This document shows, in pieces, positions 18,060 through 25,565 of a DNA stretch of 64,000 nt (its first letter is position 1; each line of letters opens with the position of its first letter). The DNA lies in contig NZ_QRGA01000001.1 of the NCBI RefSeq assembly GCF_003367175.1, forward strand, positions 186,001 to 250,000, read 5' to 3'. A model generated the notes under the pieces. The model searched no databases. It saw only the letters and a program-made list of their open reading frames with translations, and was not told the DNA's origin. The DNA is from Trinickia dinghuensis. Its GTDB lineage: Bacteria; Pseudomonadota; Gammaproteobacteria; Burkholderiales; Burkholderiaceae. A program made the position numbers and the translations under genes.

Positions 18060-18084
18060 GGATATCGACGGCAGAAACCGGATA
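18060..18084 (+). promoter_or_regulatory. Candidate AraC-type direct repeat
   Basis: GGATA occurs at 18060-18064 and 18080-18084 in the same orientation, 20 bases apart (two helical turns). The same GGATA pair with the same spacing lies upstream of the indole-oxygenation operon, and a degenerate copy upstream of the porin. Confidence 0.42.
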
Positions 18085-18307
18085 TTTCGGTCCATTCGAG
18101 GACGGGTTTTCCTGCGTTCTCGCACAAATGGCCTCGGACTACTATCCTTGACAAGCAAGTAGGCTGCGATGCCCGATGCTGCAGTGCACAGCAAGCACGC
18201 CGGGATACCGGCCGAAACCGCGGCACTGCATGAAAAATCATGGAATTCGATGAACGTGTTGCGGTGGCGCCTCGATGCGCCGGCCCACCTGAGCAAAGGT
18301 ATTAGCC

Positions 18308-19324
18308 ATGTTGCACACCGCCACCTTCCCGTCCACGGGCGAGCCCGGCAAATCGCTCGAACGAGGCCAGAGCGGCCCCGGGCAGTTGCTGTTCGCATCG
18401 AACGACGTCGATGAAGTCCGGTCGATGGTCGGCCGCGTGATGAAACCGCATAGCCTAAAAATTACCGGCGGCACGGAGCGTTTGGACGCGCGAATGCATT
18501 TCATGGCGCTGGGCGATGTCTCGCTGAGCCGGCTTCAATACGGCTCTTCCGTCGAGATCAGCCCCGGCCCGCTGGAGGACTTCTTTCTGGTTCAAATGCC
18601 GCTCGCGGGCAGCGCCATCATCGAATGCGGCGCGCAGCGGATCGAATCCTCCCCCGCGCTCGCGTCGATTCTGAGCCCCGACGACGACACCTGCATGCAA
18701 TGGGCCGCGAACAACGACTCGTTGATGGTGCGCATTTCCCGGTCTCTGATCGAGCGGGCGCTAGTGGGCCAGCTCAGCCATCCGCTGGATCGTCCCTTGC
18801 GTTTCGAGCTCGGGTTTCGGTGGCGGGAAAGCCCGCTTTGGCAGTGTCTGTTGAATTACATGATCGAATGCTCGGCGCAATGTGCCGATTTGACCCAGCA
18901 CAAACTGGTCGTTGCCCAGATCGAGCAACTCGTCGCCTCGACGCTGCTCGCCGCGCAGCGGCACAGCTACAGCGACGATCCGCCCGCGCGCCGCGGCACC
19001 ATCCTGCCGCGCCATATCCGGCGCGCGAAGGACTATCTCCGGGCCCACGCTCACGAACCCGTTTCGGCCGAGCAGCTTGCGCAGGCGGCCGGCGTCAGCA
19101 TGCGCAGCCTCTATGCGGGATTCAAGGAATATCTCGGCGTCAGCCCGATGCAGTATCTGCGAGATCTGCGCATGGAGTGCGCGCGGACCGAATTGATGGG
19201 CGGCGAGGCTTGCAACGTGTCGGGCGTCGCGCTGAGGTGGGGTTTCGCGCATTTGGGCCGTTTCAGCAACGACTACAAACTTCGCTACGGCGAAACCCCG
19301 AGCCAAACGCTGCGCCGCGGATAG
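18308..19324 (+). CDS. AraC-family regulator with AraC-binding-like N-terminal domain
   Basis: 338 residues. The N-terminal about 200 residues are the AraC-binding-like domain seen in regulators of aromatic acid and amine catabolism (VGRVMKPHSLKITGG, then LSRLQYGSSVEISPGPLEDFFLVQMPL). The C-terminal double helix-turn-helix is complete: VSAEQLAQAAGVSMRSLYAGFKEYLGVSPMQYLRDLRM and VSGVALRWGFAHLGRFSNDYKLRYGETPSQTL. It is divergent from the iorA-like operon and convergent with the isatin hydrolase gene, so it probably activates one or both in response to indole, isatin or a derived acid. AAAGGTATTAGCC precedes the ATG. Confidence 0.92.
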   Translation: MLHTATFPSTGEPGKSLERGQSGPGQLLFASNDVDEVRSMVGRVMKPHSLKITGGTERLDARMHFMALGDVSLSRLQYGSSVEISPGPLEDFFLVQMPLAGSAIIECGAQRIESSPALASILSPDDDTCMQWAANNDSLMVRISRSLIERALVGQLSHPLDRPLRFELGFRWRESPLWQCLLNYMIECSAQCADLTQHKLVVAQIEQLVASTLLAAQRHSYSDDPPARRGTILPRHIRRAKDYLRAHAHEPVSAEQLAQAAGVSMRSLYAGFKEYLGVSPMQYLRDLRMECARTELMGGEACNVSGVALRWGFAHLGRFSNDYKLRYGETPSQTLRRG

Positions 19325-19369
19325 CGGCCAGCCAGTGGATGGGCGATTCGTTGCCGCCCTAGCTATCGA

Positions 19370-20164
19370 CTAGTTGCCGATCAGTGCCAGCACGCGCAGC
19401 GGGCTTCCCGATCCCTGTTCGATCTTCAGCGGCGCCGCCACGATAAGTGCGCCACGCGGCGGCAGTTGGTCGAGATTCTTCAGACATTGCAGACCGTATC
19501 GGTTCGAGCCGTGCATGAGCGTGTGGCACGGATAAGGCACGGGCCACGAGTACGACTGCCCCGCATCGGTGTTGATCGTTTCCACGCCGAAACCATGTGC
19601 ATCCCGCTCGCGGATCAGCCATTCGACCGCTTCCTGCGTTGGGCCCGGGGTATGGGCGCCGTCCTCGCGCATGTTGAGGAACGCCGCCGGATCCTCGACG
19701 CGCTTCGACCAGTCGGTCCGTAGCAGCACCCATGAACGCTTCGGAATGAGTCCATTGCGCTGCTCCCATTCTTTTAGAAACTCGACGGTCAGCAGCCAGT
19801 CTTCGTTTTCTCTCACTTGTGCGCTGGCATCGAGCACAACGGCCGGCGCGATAAAGTGCGCCGGCTCGATCGTGTCGACGCTGCCGTTCGGATAATCGCG
19901 ACCGCTCACCCAGTGAACAGGCGCATCGAAATGCGTCCCCGTGTGCTCTCCGCACGAGAAGTTGTTCCAATACCAGCCGGGGCCCGCCTCGTCGTAGTGC
20001 GAGATCCGCTCGATCTTGAAACCTTGGACCTGACCGAACTGAGGCGGCAATTGCAGCGCCGGGAACGACGGCGACAGCGTCTGCGTCAGGTCGACGACAC
20101 GGATCGCGCCGCCCGCCAGTTGTTCGGCCATCGCCTGCAGGGTTTGATGCGACTGAGGAATCAT
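19370..20164 (-). CDS. Isatin hydrolase (cyclase family, metal-dependent)
   Basis: 264 residues, the length of characterised isatin hydrolases. The metal-binding motif HTGTHFDAPVH gives ligands H74, H78 and D80, within one residue of the numbering in known isatin hydrolases. An aromatic-rich stretch GPGWYWNNFSCGEH before the motif resembles the substrate pocket. Kynurenine formamidases share the motif but are shorter and lack this context. The ATG at 20164 has GGAG 8-10 bases upstream; the frame stays open upstream into the flavin reductase gene. It is the last gene of the operon with the indole monooxygenase, converting isatin to isatinate. Confidence 0.88.
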   Translation of the reverse strand: MIPQSHQTLQAMAEQLAGGAIRVVDLTQTLSPSFPALQLPPQFGQVQGFKIERISHYDEAGPGWYWNNFSCGEHTGTHFDAPVHWVSGRDYPNGSVDTIEPAHFIAPAVVLDASAQVRENEDWLLTVEFLKEWEQRNGLIPKRSWVLLRTDWSKRVEDPAAFLNMREDGAHTPGPTQEAVEWLIRERDAHGFGVETINTDAGQSYSWPVPYPCHTLMHGSNRYGLQCLKNLDQLPPRGALIVAAPLKIEQGSGSPLRVLALIGN

Positions 20165-20202
20165 CTGTAGCGCTCCATGTGTCTTCCGTCTTCGGAACAT
20201 TG

Positions 20203-20748
20203 TTATAGGGTTGAAGAAAGCGACGTGAACCGCCCGGCATGAAAAACGAGCGGCTCGCCCGCACGGCTTGCCGTCCGCACGACACGGCCGACGAACAGAA
20301 GATGATCGCCCGTATCGCGGCAATGGTCGTGCTCGCATACCAGCGTCGCAAGCGCTTCCTCGATCGCCGGAACGCCTTCCGGTACCGCGTGCCATGCCAC
20401 TTCGGCGAATTTGTCGGGAACAGCTGCGCTGGCGAAGCGGCGTGCAATCGCCTCATGGCCGCTCGACAAAATATTGATCGCGAAGTGCGTGCAGTCTCGG
20501 AACACCTCCAGGCTCGGCGAGTGGTTGACGAGACTCCAGAGCACCAATGGCGGATCCAGCGACAGCGACGCGAACGAATTGATCGTCAGCCCGACCGGAC
20601 GGCCATCGGGTGCGCGCGTCGTGACGACCGCAACGCCCGTCGGATAGGCACCGAGCAGCTTTCGCAGGGTGGCCGGCTGAAGATCCACACTGCCCCAGGA
20701 GGCCTGTTCGGCCGGGCTCACGTCCGGCTCAGCGATGCATTGCGACAT
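20203..20748 (-). CDS. iifD: Flavin reductase for the indole/styrene-type monooxygenase
   Basis: 181 residues of the flavin-reductase-like (split-barrel FMN-binding) family: LRKLLGAYPTGVAVVTTRAPDGRPVGLTINSFASLSLDPPLVLW is the diagnostic N-terminal block (quoted in pieces: GAYPTGVAVVT, GLTINSFASLSLDPPLV) and FAINILSSGHEAIARRFAS follows. It supplies reduced FAD/FMN to the two-component monooxygenase whose gene ends 11 bases upstream. AAGGAGTG lies 7 bases before the ATG at 20748. The symbol follows the indole iif operon of Acinetobacter by position and function and is tentative. Confidence 0.88.
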   Translation of the reverse strand: MSQCIAEPDVSPAEQASWGSVDLQPATLRKLLGAYPTGVAVVTTRAPDGRPVGLTINSFASLSLDPPLVLWSLVNHSPSLEVFRDCTHFAINILSSGHEAIARRFASAAVPDKFAEVAWHAVPEGVPAIEEALATLVCEHDHCRDTGDHLLFVGRVVRTASRAGEPLVFHAGRFTSLSSTL

Positions 20749-20759
20749 GTCCGCACTCC

Positions 20760-22010
20760 TTACGCAGCCGCTGAAACGGAAACGACTTGATGGCTGGATA
20801 TCAAGCGCTCGCATTCGACTTGATCGGCCCACCACGGGAAATAACTTGGCGGATGATTGAAGCCATTGGCGACCACGCCGGCGAGCGAAGGCAGATTGGC
20901 CGCGGCGCCGAGCAACTGCAGCACGTGCGGCGGCGGCGGCGTCAGCAGCGAATTAGTCCACTGCACGACCCAGCGCGCGTAGTCCCAGAACTGTTCGAAC
21001 GTGTGCTCCATCCAGCCGCGCGTATAAGGCTGTTCGCCATGGGCAAGAATCGCGTCGAGATAGACCTTGCAGGCCTTCGTCGCGTTATTCGCGCCCTGCC
21101 CCGTGATGGGATCGTTCGTGACGACCGCATCGCCCAGCCCGAACACGAGCTTGCCCGACGGCAAGGTCATCACCGGCTTGCGCACGGTCGGTGCAAACGC
21201 GCCGGCGAGAATACCGTTGTCGTCGGTCAGTTCGGCGCGGCGCGCGCGGTCCGCTTCCCAAGGCAGGTACGTTTCGAGAAAGCGCTTGCTCGCGGCAAGA
21301 TGCTCTTGCGGCGTGCGGATATCGCGCCAGAAATCGAGCGGGCCGCCCGGCACGCCTTCGAACACCATGATGTCGCACGGCCCCGAGAGCGTCAGCGCGG
21401 GAAACACGAAGTACTCGCCCACACCGGGAATCAGATTGAACGCCACACGCGAATACTCGGGCGTTTTCTCCAAGCCGTGCACGTAGGTCAATGCCAGCGC
21501 GCGCTGCGGCTTATCGAACGGCGAGCGGGCGGCGTCGCGTTCGAACAGCCGAACGACTTCCCCTTTGCCCGCGGCGAGAAGCACGAGATCGTGGCTATCG
21601 GCCAGTGCTTCGAGTTCCGCGACGCCGGCATCCTGGATCAGTACCCGGCCACCGCGCGCTTCGACTTGCTCGAGCCACACCGGCATCTTCACGCGCTGAT
21701 CCACGGATTGCGCAGGGCGATCGAGCCGCGCGCTCCAATCGATCAGCTTTGCTCCTTTCGACTCGGGATGGGGGACGGCGAAGCCGATCCCTTCGACGGG
21801 CGGACAGGCGGCCTCCCATTGATTCAAGCCCAGATCGCGTTCGATCTGCAGCGAAGGATCGAACATGCACTGACTCGACATGACCTTGCCGCGATGAATG
21901 TCGTCCGGCGTGCGATTGGTCACCACCGTGACCTCATAGCCCTTGCTCAGCAGTCCTAACGCAAGCGGCAATCCCGCCTGGCCTCCACCTACGATTGCGA
22001 TTCGACGCAT
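20760..22010 (-). CDS. iifC: Styrene/indole monooxygenase oxygenase component (StyA-type)
   Basis: 416 residues, essentially the length of StyA. FAD fold: RRIAIVGGGQAGLPLALGLL at the N-terminus; KVMSSQCMFDPSLQIERDLGLNQWE and the second FAD motif FGLGDAVVTNDPITGQGANNA are typical of the two-component group E flavoprotein monooxygenases. These use reduced FAD from a separate reductase to epoxidise styrene or oxygenate indole. Context (SDR, flavin reductase, isatin hydrolase) points to indole. AAGGAGA precedes the ATG at 22010; earlier in-frame starts fall within the SDR gene. The symbol is assigned by analogy with the Acinetobacter iif operon. Confidence 0.9.
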   Translation of the reverse strand: MRRIAIVGGGQAGLPLALGLLSKGYEVTVVTNRTPDDIHRGKVMSSQCMFDPSLQIERDLGLNQWEAACPPVEGIGFAVPHPESKGAKLIDWSARLDRPAQSVDQRVKMPVWLEQVEARGGRVLIQDAGVAELEALADSHDLVLLAAGKGEVVRLFERDAARSPFDKPQRALALTYVHGLEKTPEYSRVAFNLIPGVGEYFVFPALTLSGPCDIMVFEGVPGGPLDFWRDIRTPQEHLAASKRFLETYLPWEADRARRAELTDDNGILAGAFAPTVRKPVMTLPSGKLVFGLGDAVVTNDPITGQGANNATKACKVYLDAILAHGEQPYTRGWMEHTFEQFWDYARWVVQWTNSLLTPPPPHVLQLLGAAANLPSLAGVVANGFNHPPSYFPWWADQVECERLISSHQVVSVSAAA

Positions 22011-22056
22011 CGATGTTCTCCTTGATGAATGGTTCGGGGCGCTCAGAGCGAGCCGC

Positions 22057-22845
22057 TTACTCGGCGAGCCGGGGAATGGCAGGCTGGGCCTGCTCCGGTC
22101 CCATGACCGAATAGCCGCCGTCGACGGCATAATCGGCGCCGGTCACGAACGATGCGTGCCCCGACAGCAGGAATGCGACGACGTCGGCCACCTCCGACGG
22201 ATTCGCCACGCGGCCGAGCAAGTGGTAATCGGCGGCCACGCGATCGGTTTTCGCGCGATCGCCATGCGTGAGTTCGTCCATGACGCGCGACCACGTCCAC
22301 CCCGGCGACACCGAGTTGACGCGAATGCCGTCGGCGGCGAAATCCATCGCCATGTTGCGCGTGAGCTGCACGAGCGCCGCCTTCGATACCGGGTACAGCC
22401 AACGTCCCGTTTGCGCGACCTTCGAGGAGATGCTCGTGAAATTGACGATCGCCCCGCCGCCGGCCTTGACCATGTAGGGATGGACGGCCCGGGCCGCCAT
22501 CACGGCGCTGACCACATTGACGTCGAGTGCCGACAGCCAATCACGCCGGCCGGAGCGTGCACCATCGTCGAGATAGGTCGCGGCCAAATTCACCAGAAAA
22601 TCGACCCGCCCGTAATGCGCGGCGACTTCGGCAATACCGGATTCCAATTGCTCGTCGTTGAGAATATCGATGGGCCAAAAACGCGTATGCACGGGATCGG
22701 CCGATGCGACCCGTTCGCCACCGGCGGCATCGATGTCGAAGACAGCCACTTTGACGCCGTAGTTTCGCAGCGCTTCGACCACCGCTGCGCCGATGATCGT
22801 CGCACCGCCTGTCACGATGGCAACCTTGCCTTCAAGCTCTTTCAT
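22057..22845 (-). CDS. iifB: Short-chain dehydrogenase, indole-2,3-dihydrodiol dehydrogenase-like
   Basis: 262 residues, classical SDR. Nucleotide motif TGGATIIG (12-19), NLAA at 85-88, catalytic Ser in FTSISS (about 136-140), and Y150/K154 in YPVSK; the C-terminal GADYAVDGGYSVMG is the usual SDR end. It is the first gene of the oxygenation operon. In the Acinetobacter iif system the SDR oxidises the indole dihydrodiol to 3-hydroxyindolin-2-one. Here, with isatin hydrolase as partner, oxidation onward to isatin is implied. No counterpart of IifA, the cofactor-free oxygenase, is seen nearby. Confidence 0.87.
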   Translation of the reverse strand: MKELEGKVAIVTGGATIIGAAVVEALRNYGVKVAVFDIDAAGGERVASADPVHTRFWPIDILNDEQLESGIAEVAAHYGRVDFLVNLAATYLDDGARSGRRDWLSALDVNVVSAVMAARAVHPYMVKAGGGAIVNFTSISSKVAQTGRWLYPVSKAALVQLTRNMAMDFAADGIRVNSVSPGWTWSRVMDELTHGDRAKTDRVAADYHLLGRVANPSEVADVVAFLLSGHASFVTGADYAVDGGYSVMGPEQAQPAIPRLAE

Positions 22846-23003
22846 GTGGATTCACCTTGCTCAGGGAAATGACGCGTCCGTTGTGTGCCAGAGGTGCACC
22901 AGGCGCGTATCGATCGTTTCCCCTGCGATGCGTTCTCTTGCGAGGGGCTTCGATCGCACCTGTGTGCTTGACTTCATAATGGATCGTCAAATCGGGTTGC
23001 AGG

Positions 23004-23031
23004 TATCCGCATCGTGCAGCGACTATCCGCA
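23004..23031 (-). promoter_or_regulatory. Candidate AraC-type direct repeat upstream of the indole operon
   Basis: On the minus strand, TGCGGATA occurs twice (23031-23024 and 23011-23004), exactly 20 bases apart and in the operon's direction, about 160-185 bases upstream of the SDR start. An eight-base exact direct repeat at two helical turns is a typical AraC-family half-site pair. Confidence 0.55.
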
Positions 23032-23064
23032 CACTGCCGGTTTTGAAGCGAACCGGAAATCAGA

Positions 23065-24168
23065 TCAGAACAGGTGCCGCAAGCCCACCCGCAAGGCCAT
23101 CTGATTGCGGCCGTCGGACGGTCCGAACAGGACGATTTGCGCTTGTGCGTTGTTGCCGCTCGCACGCTGGTACGTGACGCTCGTGTAGACATCGGTCCGC
23201 TTGGAGAGCGAATAGTCGAGCGTCATGTTGACCTGGTGGGCCTTGTTTCCACTCAGCACCGCGTTGCCGTCCATGAACTGGTATGCGGCGGCAAGACGCA
23301 GGAACGGGCTGAACGGGTACATGCCGCCCACCTCGTACACGCCGACGCTCGCACCCGTGAACGTATTCTTCGTGTTGGTATAGAGCGCGTCGAGATAGGC
23401 CGGTCCGACGAAGACACCACCGCCCACGCCGAAGTTGCGAATCCCGGAGTTGCCGTTGTTGATGCCCGGGTAGCGTACGTAGGTGTATGCGGCGTCGAGG
23501 TTGAATTGCCGGTTGCCGTAGTCGAGCGCAAAGCTTTGTGCGCTGTCCTGAGCCAACGCGCCTGCGACGCCGCCGAGCCCGTACATGGCGCCGAAGCTGA
23601 ACCCGTTGAAATCGGGGCTCTCGTATTTGACCGAGTTCGTGATGCGTTCACCGGCTACTCGATCGAAATCGAAAGCGCCGCTAGGCTGGTTGGGAACACC
23701 CAATCCGTTGAACGGCCCTTGGCGCAGATTCTGGAGAGAGATAAACGGAAATTCCGGACCGTAGCGCTTCACGGCCAGCGACGTGAACATGAAGTCGTAC
23801 TGGTTGCCCGCGGTCAGGCTGCCCCACTTGTTGTCCTTCAATCCCACGTAGGATTGGCGGCCGAAGAAATTGCCGATCGACGCCCCGGTGCCCTCGTTGA
23901 ACTGCCCTTCGAGAACGAAGATCGCAGCAAGCCCGCCGCCCAGGTCCTCCTTGCCGCGGAAGCCGAACAAGTTCGGCGCCAGCACGCCGGTCCCGAGCGA
24001 GACTTGATGGTTGCCGCCCACGTTGGTGACGAAGTCGATCCCCGAATCGATCAACCCGTACATCGTGACGCTGCTCTGGGCCTGCGCAGCAGCCGCATAC
24101 CCAACACCCGACATGGCAACCGCAATGCTAAGCGCCGCCGACTTGCCCTTCACATACTTCCGCTTCAT
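23065..24168 (-). CDS. Outer-membrane porin (Gram-negative general porin family)
   Basis: 367 residues. A signal peptide is clear (MKRKYVKGKSAALSIAVAM, ending AAAQAQ), then SSVTMYGLIDSGIDFVTN, the mature start shared by Burkholderia porins. EDLGGGLAAIFVLEGQFN and GRQSYVGLKDNKWGSLTAGNQYD are family blocks, and the chain ends in Phe (RVGLRHLF) as needed for BAM assembly. AGGAGAGGGG precedes the ATG at 24168. Sitting between the indole operon and an AraC regulator, with a degenerate copy of the same repeat in its promoter, it may admit indole derivatives or aromatic acids. Confidence 0.92.
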   Translation of the reverse strand: MKRKYVKGKSAALSIAVAMSGVGYAAAAQAQSSVTMYGLIDSGIDFVTNVGGNHQVSLGTGVLAPNLFGFRGKEDLGGGLAAIFVLEGQFNEGTGASIGNFFGRQSYVGLKDNKWGSLTAGNQYDFMFTSLAVKRYGPEFPFISLQNLRQGPFNGLGVPNQPSGAFDFDRVAGERITNSVKYESPDFNGFSFGAMYGLGGVAGALAQDSAQSFALDYGNRQFNLDAAYTYVRYPGINNGNSGIRNFGVGGGVFVGPAYLDALYTNTKNTFTGASVGVYEVGGMYPFSPFLRLAAAYQFMDGNAVLSGNKAHQVNMTLDYSLSKRTDVYTSVTYQRASGNNAQAQIVLFGPSDGRNQMALRVGLRHLF

Positions 24169-24284
24169 CCCCTCTCTCCTCATGCTGACCATATTGAACT
24201 TTGGAACCTGCGCGCCTGCGCTCGATATCGCTATCGGATATCGACGGGCACGTGAGGATCATCGGAATTCAAAAGTCGGCCAGC

Positions 24285-24310
24285 TATCCGATTCCCGCAG
24301 CGTTCGTCCG
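24285..24310 (-). promoter_or_regulatory. Degenerate copy of the AraC-type direct repeat upstream of the porin
   Basis: On the minus strand CGGACG (24310-24305) and CGGATA (24290-24285) are 20 bases apart, with CGCTGC between them at the same offset as in the copy upstream of the SDR gene. It lies 117-142 bases upstream of the porin ATG. Confidence 0.4.
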
Positions 24311-24440
24311 AAAGAGGAAAGAGAAGCGTGTTGCGGTTCGGCGAGCGGCGCGCATGTCAGCGCACGCTCGTTGCCCGAGTGCGGAATTTCTGCGAGGTTG
24401 TCTTCGAGGTCGCGGCGCGGGTGCGCGCCGAGCCTGATGA

Positions 24441-25463
24441 CTAGCTGCGTGGCGCGTTCAGCGTGTCTTGAGGGCGAACGCCGAAGCGCCGCCGATAGTG
24501 GGCCGAGAAGTGCCCGTAATGCGAGAACCCCCAGCGCATCGCGACGTCCGTGAGTCGTACCGATGCCGGATCGCCCGACTTCAGTTCGGCATGGACGGCT
24601 TTCAAACGAAGTTCGCGTAGATAGGACATCGGCGAGCGATCGTAGGTCTGGCGAAACGCATGGAACAGCGCACGCGAACTCACGCCAACGGTGCGCGCGA
24701 TTTCATCGACCGACGTGATATCGGCAAGATGCTCGCGCATGTAGTCTTCCGCCCGTTTGACGTACGCGGGCCTAACCGTCCTGCGCCCGGGCATACCATT
24801 CAAGTACTCCGAACAGTTGTTCGCCTGCGCCAGGATCAGCGTGTCGATCAATAGCCGTTCACAGCGCTCGGCGTAGGACGGCATGCCGAGCAAATCCGGA
24901 AACGCCACGCTCCCTTCGAGCACATAGGCGAGCGCACCGCACCACGCGCGGCCGGCCGGGCCGTTTAAATCGAGCGCCGGATTGAAACGCAGGCCTCGTT
25001 CGGGAAGCAAATCGATATGTTCGATGCAGGCGCGATGCAATGCCTCTTGATCGATGCGAACGATGACTTGGCTAAGATCGGCCGAGAATTGGAAGCGCGT
25101 GGCTTCCTGCGGGGATATCACCGCCGCCACATCGTTGCTGCCCGACACCAGCTGCTTTCCGCAGCTATAGCGTGCCGCGCCGCGAACCGGCATCTGGACG
25201 AGCGTAAAGCCGTTCAACTCGCCCGGATCGACGCTGACTTCCGCGCCATATTGGAGGTAGAAAATTTGCAAGCCGCCGATCTTCAGCGAACGCAAGGTCG
25301 CATCGAGCTCACCGGCTCGCCCGGCGATGGACATGCTGTGGGGTTTGAACGCACGCCCCACGGTGTCGATGACGTGCCCCGTATCGACCTTGCCTTCGAA
25401 CTCGACGCTGAAATGACGAAACGCGCCCGGCGTGCCGTCGTAGAACCGAGAAAGATTGTCCAT
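24441..25463 (-). CDS. AraC-family regulator, paralogue of the one at 18308-19324
   Basis: 340 residues with the same plan as the other AraC gene: VGRAFKPHSMSIAG and LQIFYLQYGAEVSVDPGELNGFTLVQMPVRG in the N-terminal sensing domain, then the double helix-turn-helix ITSVDEIARTVGVSSRALFHAFRQ and LTDVAMRWGFSHYGHFSAHYRRRFGVRP. The matching N-terminal blocks suggest related ligands. It is upstream of the porin on the same strand with a 272-base gap carrying a candidate repeat, so it likely controls the porin and/or the indole operon. Confidence 0.92.
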   Translation of the reverse strand: MDNLSRFYDGTPGAFRHFSVEFEGKVDTGHVIDTVGRAFKPHSMSIAGRAGELDATLRSLKIGGLQIFYLQYGAEVSVDPGELNGFTLVQMPVRGAARYSCGKQLVSGSNDVAAVISPQEATRFQFSADLSQVIVRIDQEALHRACIEHIDLLPERGLRFNPALDLNGPAGRAWCGALAYVLEGSVAFPDLLGMPSYAERCERLLIDTLILAQANNCSEYLNGMPGRRTVRPAYVKRAEDYMREHLADITSVDEIARTVGVSSRALFHAFRQTYDRSPMSYLRELRLKAVHAELKSGDPASVRLTDVAMRWGFSHYGHFSAHYRRRFGVRPQDTLNAPRS

Positions 25464-25565
25464 GGTTTCACCCCGATGCGAAGGCCAGGAGCATCATGCA
25501 GTAAAAAAAACGGCGTAGATCAAGTGTGATCGCGCCTACACGCCCGGCCGGGGCAGCTGTCCAAC

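Larger units (their letters stand above)
17944..18307. other. Divergent promoter region between the iorA-like operon and araC
   Basis: 364 bases without a gene. It holds a perfect AT-rich palindrome 80 bases upstream of the operon start, a pair of GGATA direct repeats 20 bases apart, and an AAAGG ribosome site just before the AraC gene. No convincing sigma-70 boxes could be assigned by eye. Confidence 0.7.

Noticed and set aside
19370-20164. Kynurenine formamidase
   Set aside because: It shares the HTGTHxDAPxH motif, but the protein length, the aromatic pocket and the operon with an indole monooxygenase favour isatin hydrolase; no kynurenine genes are near.
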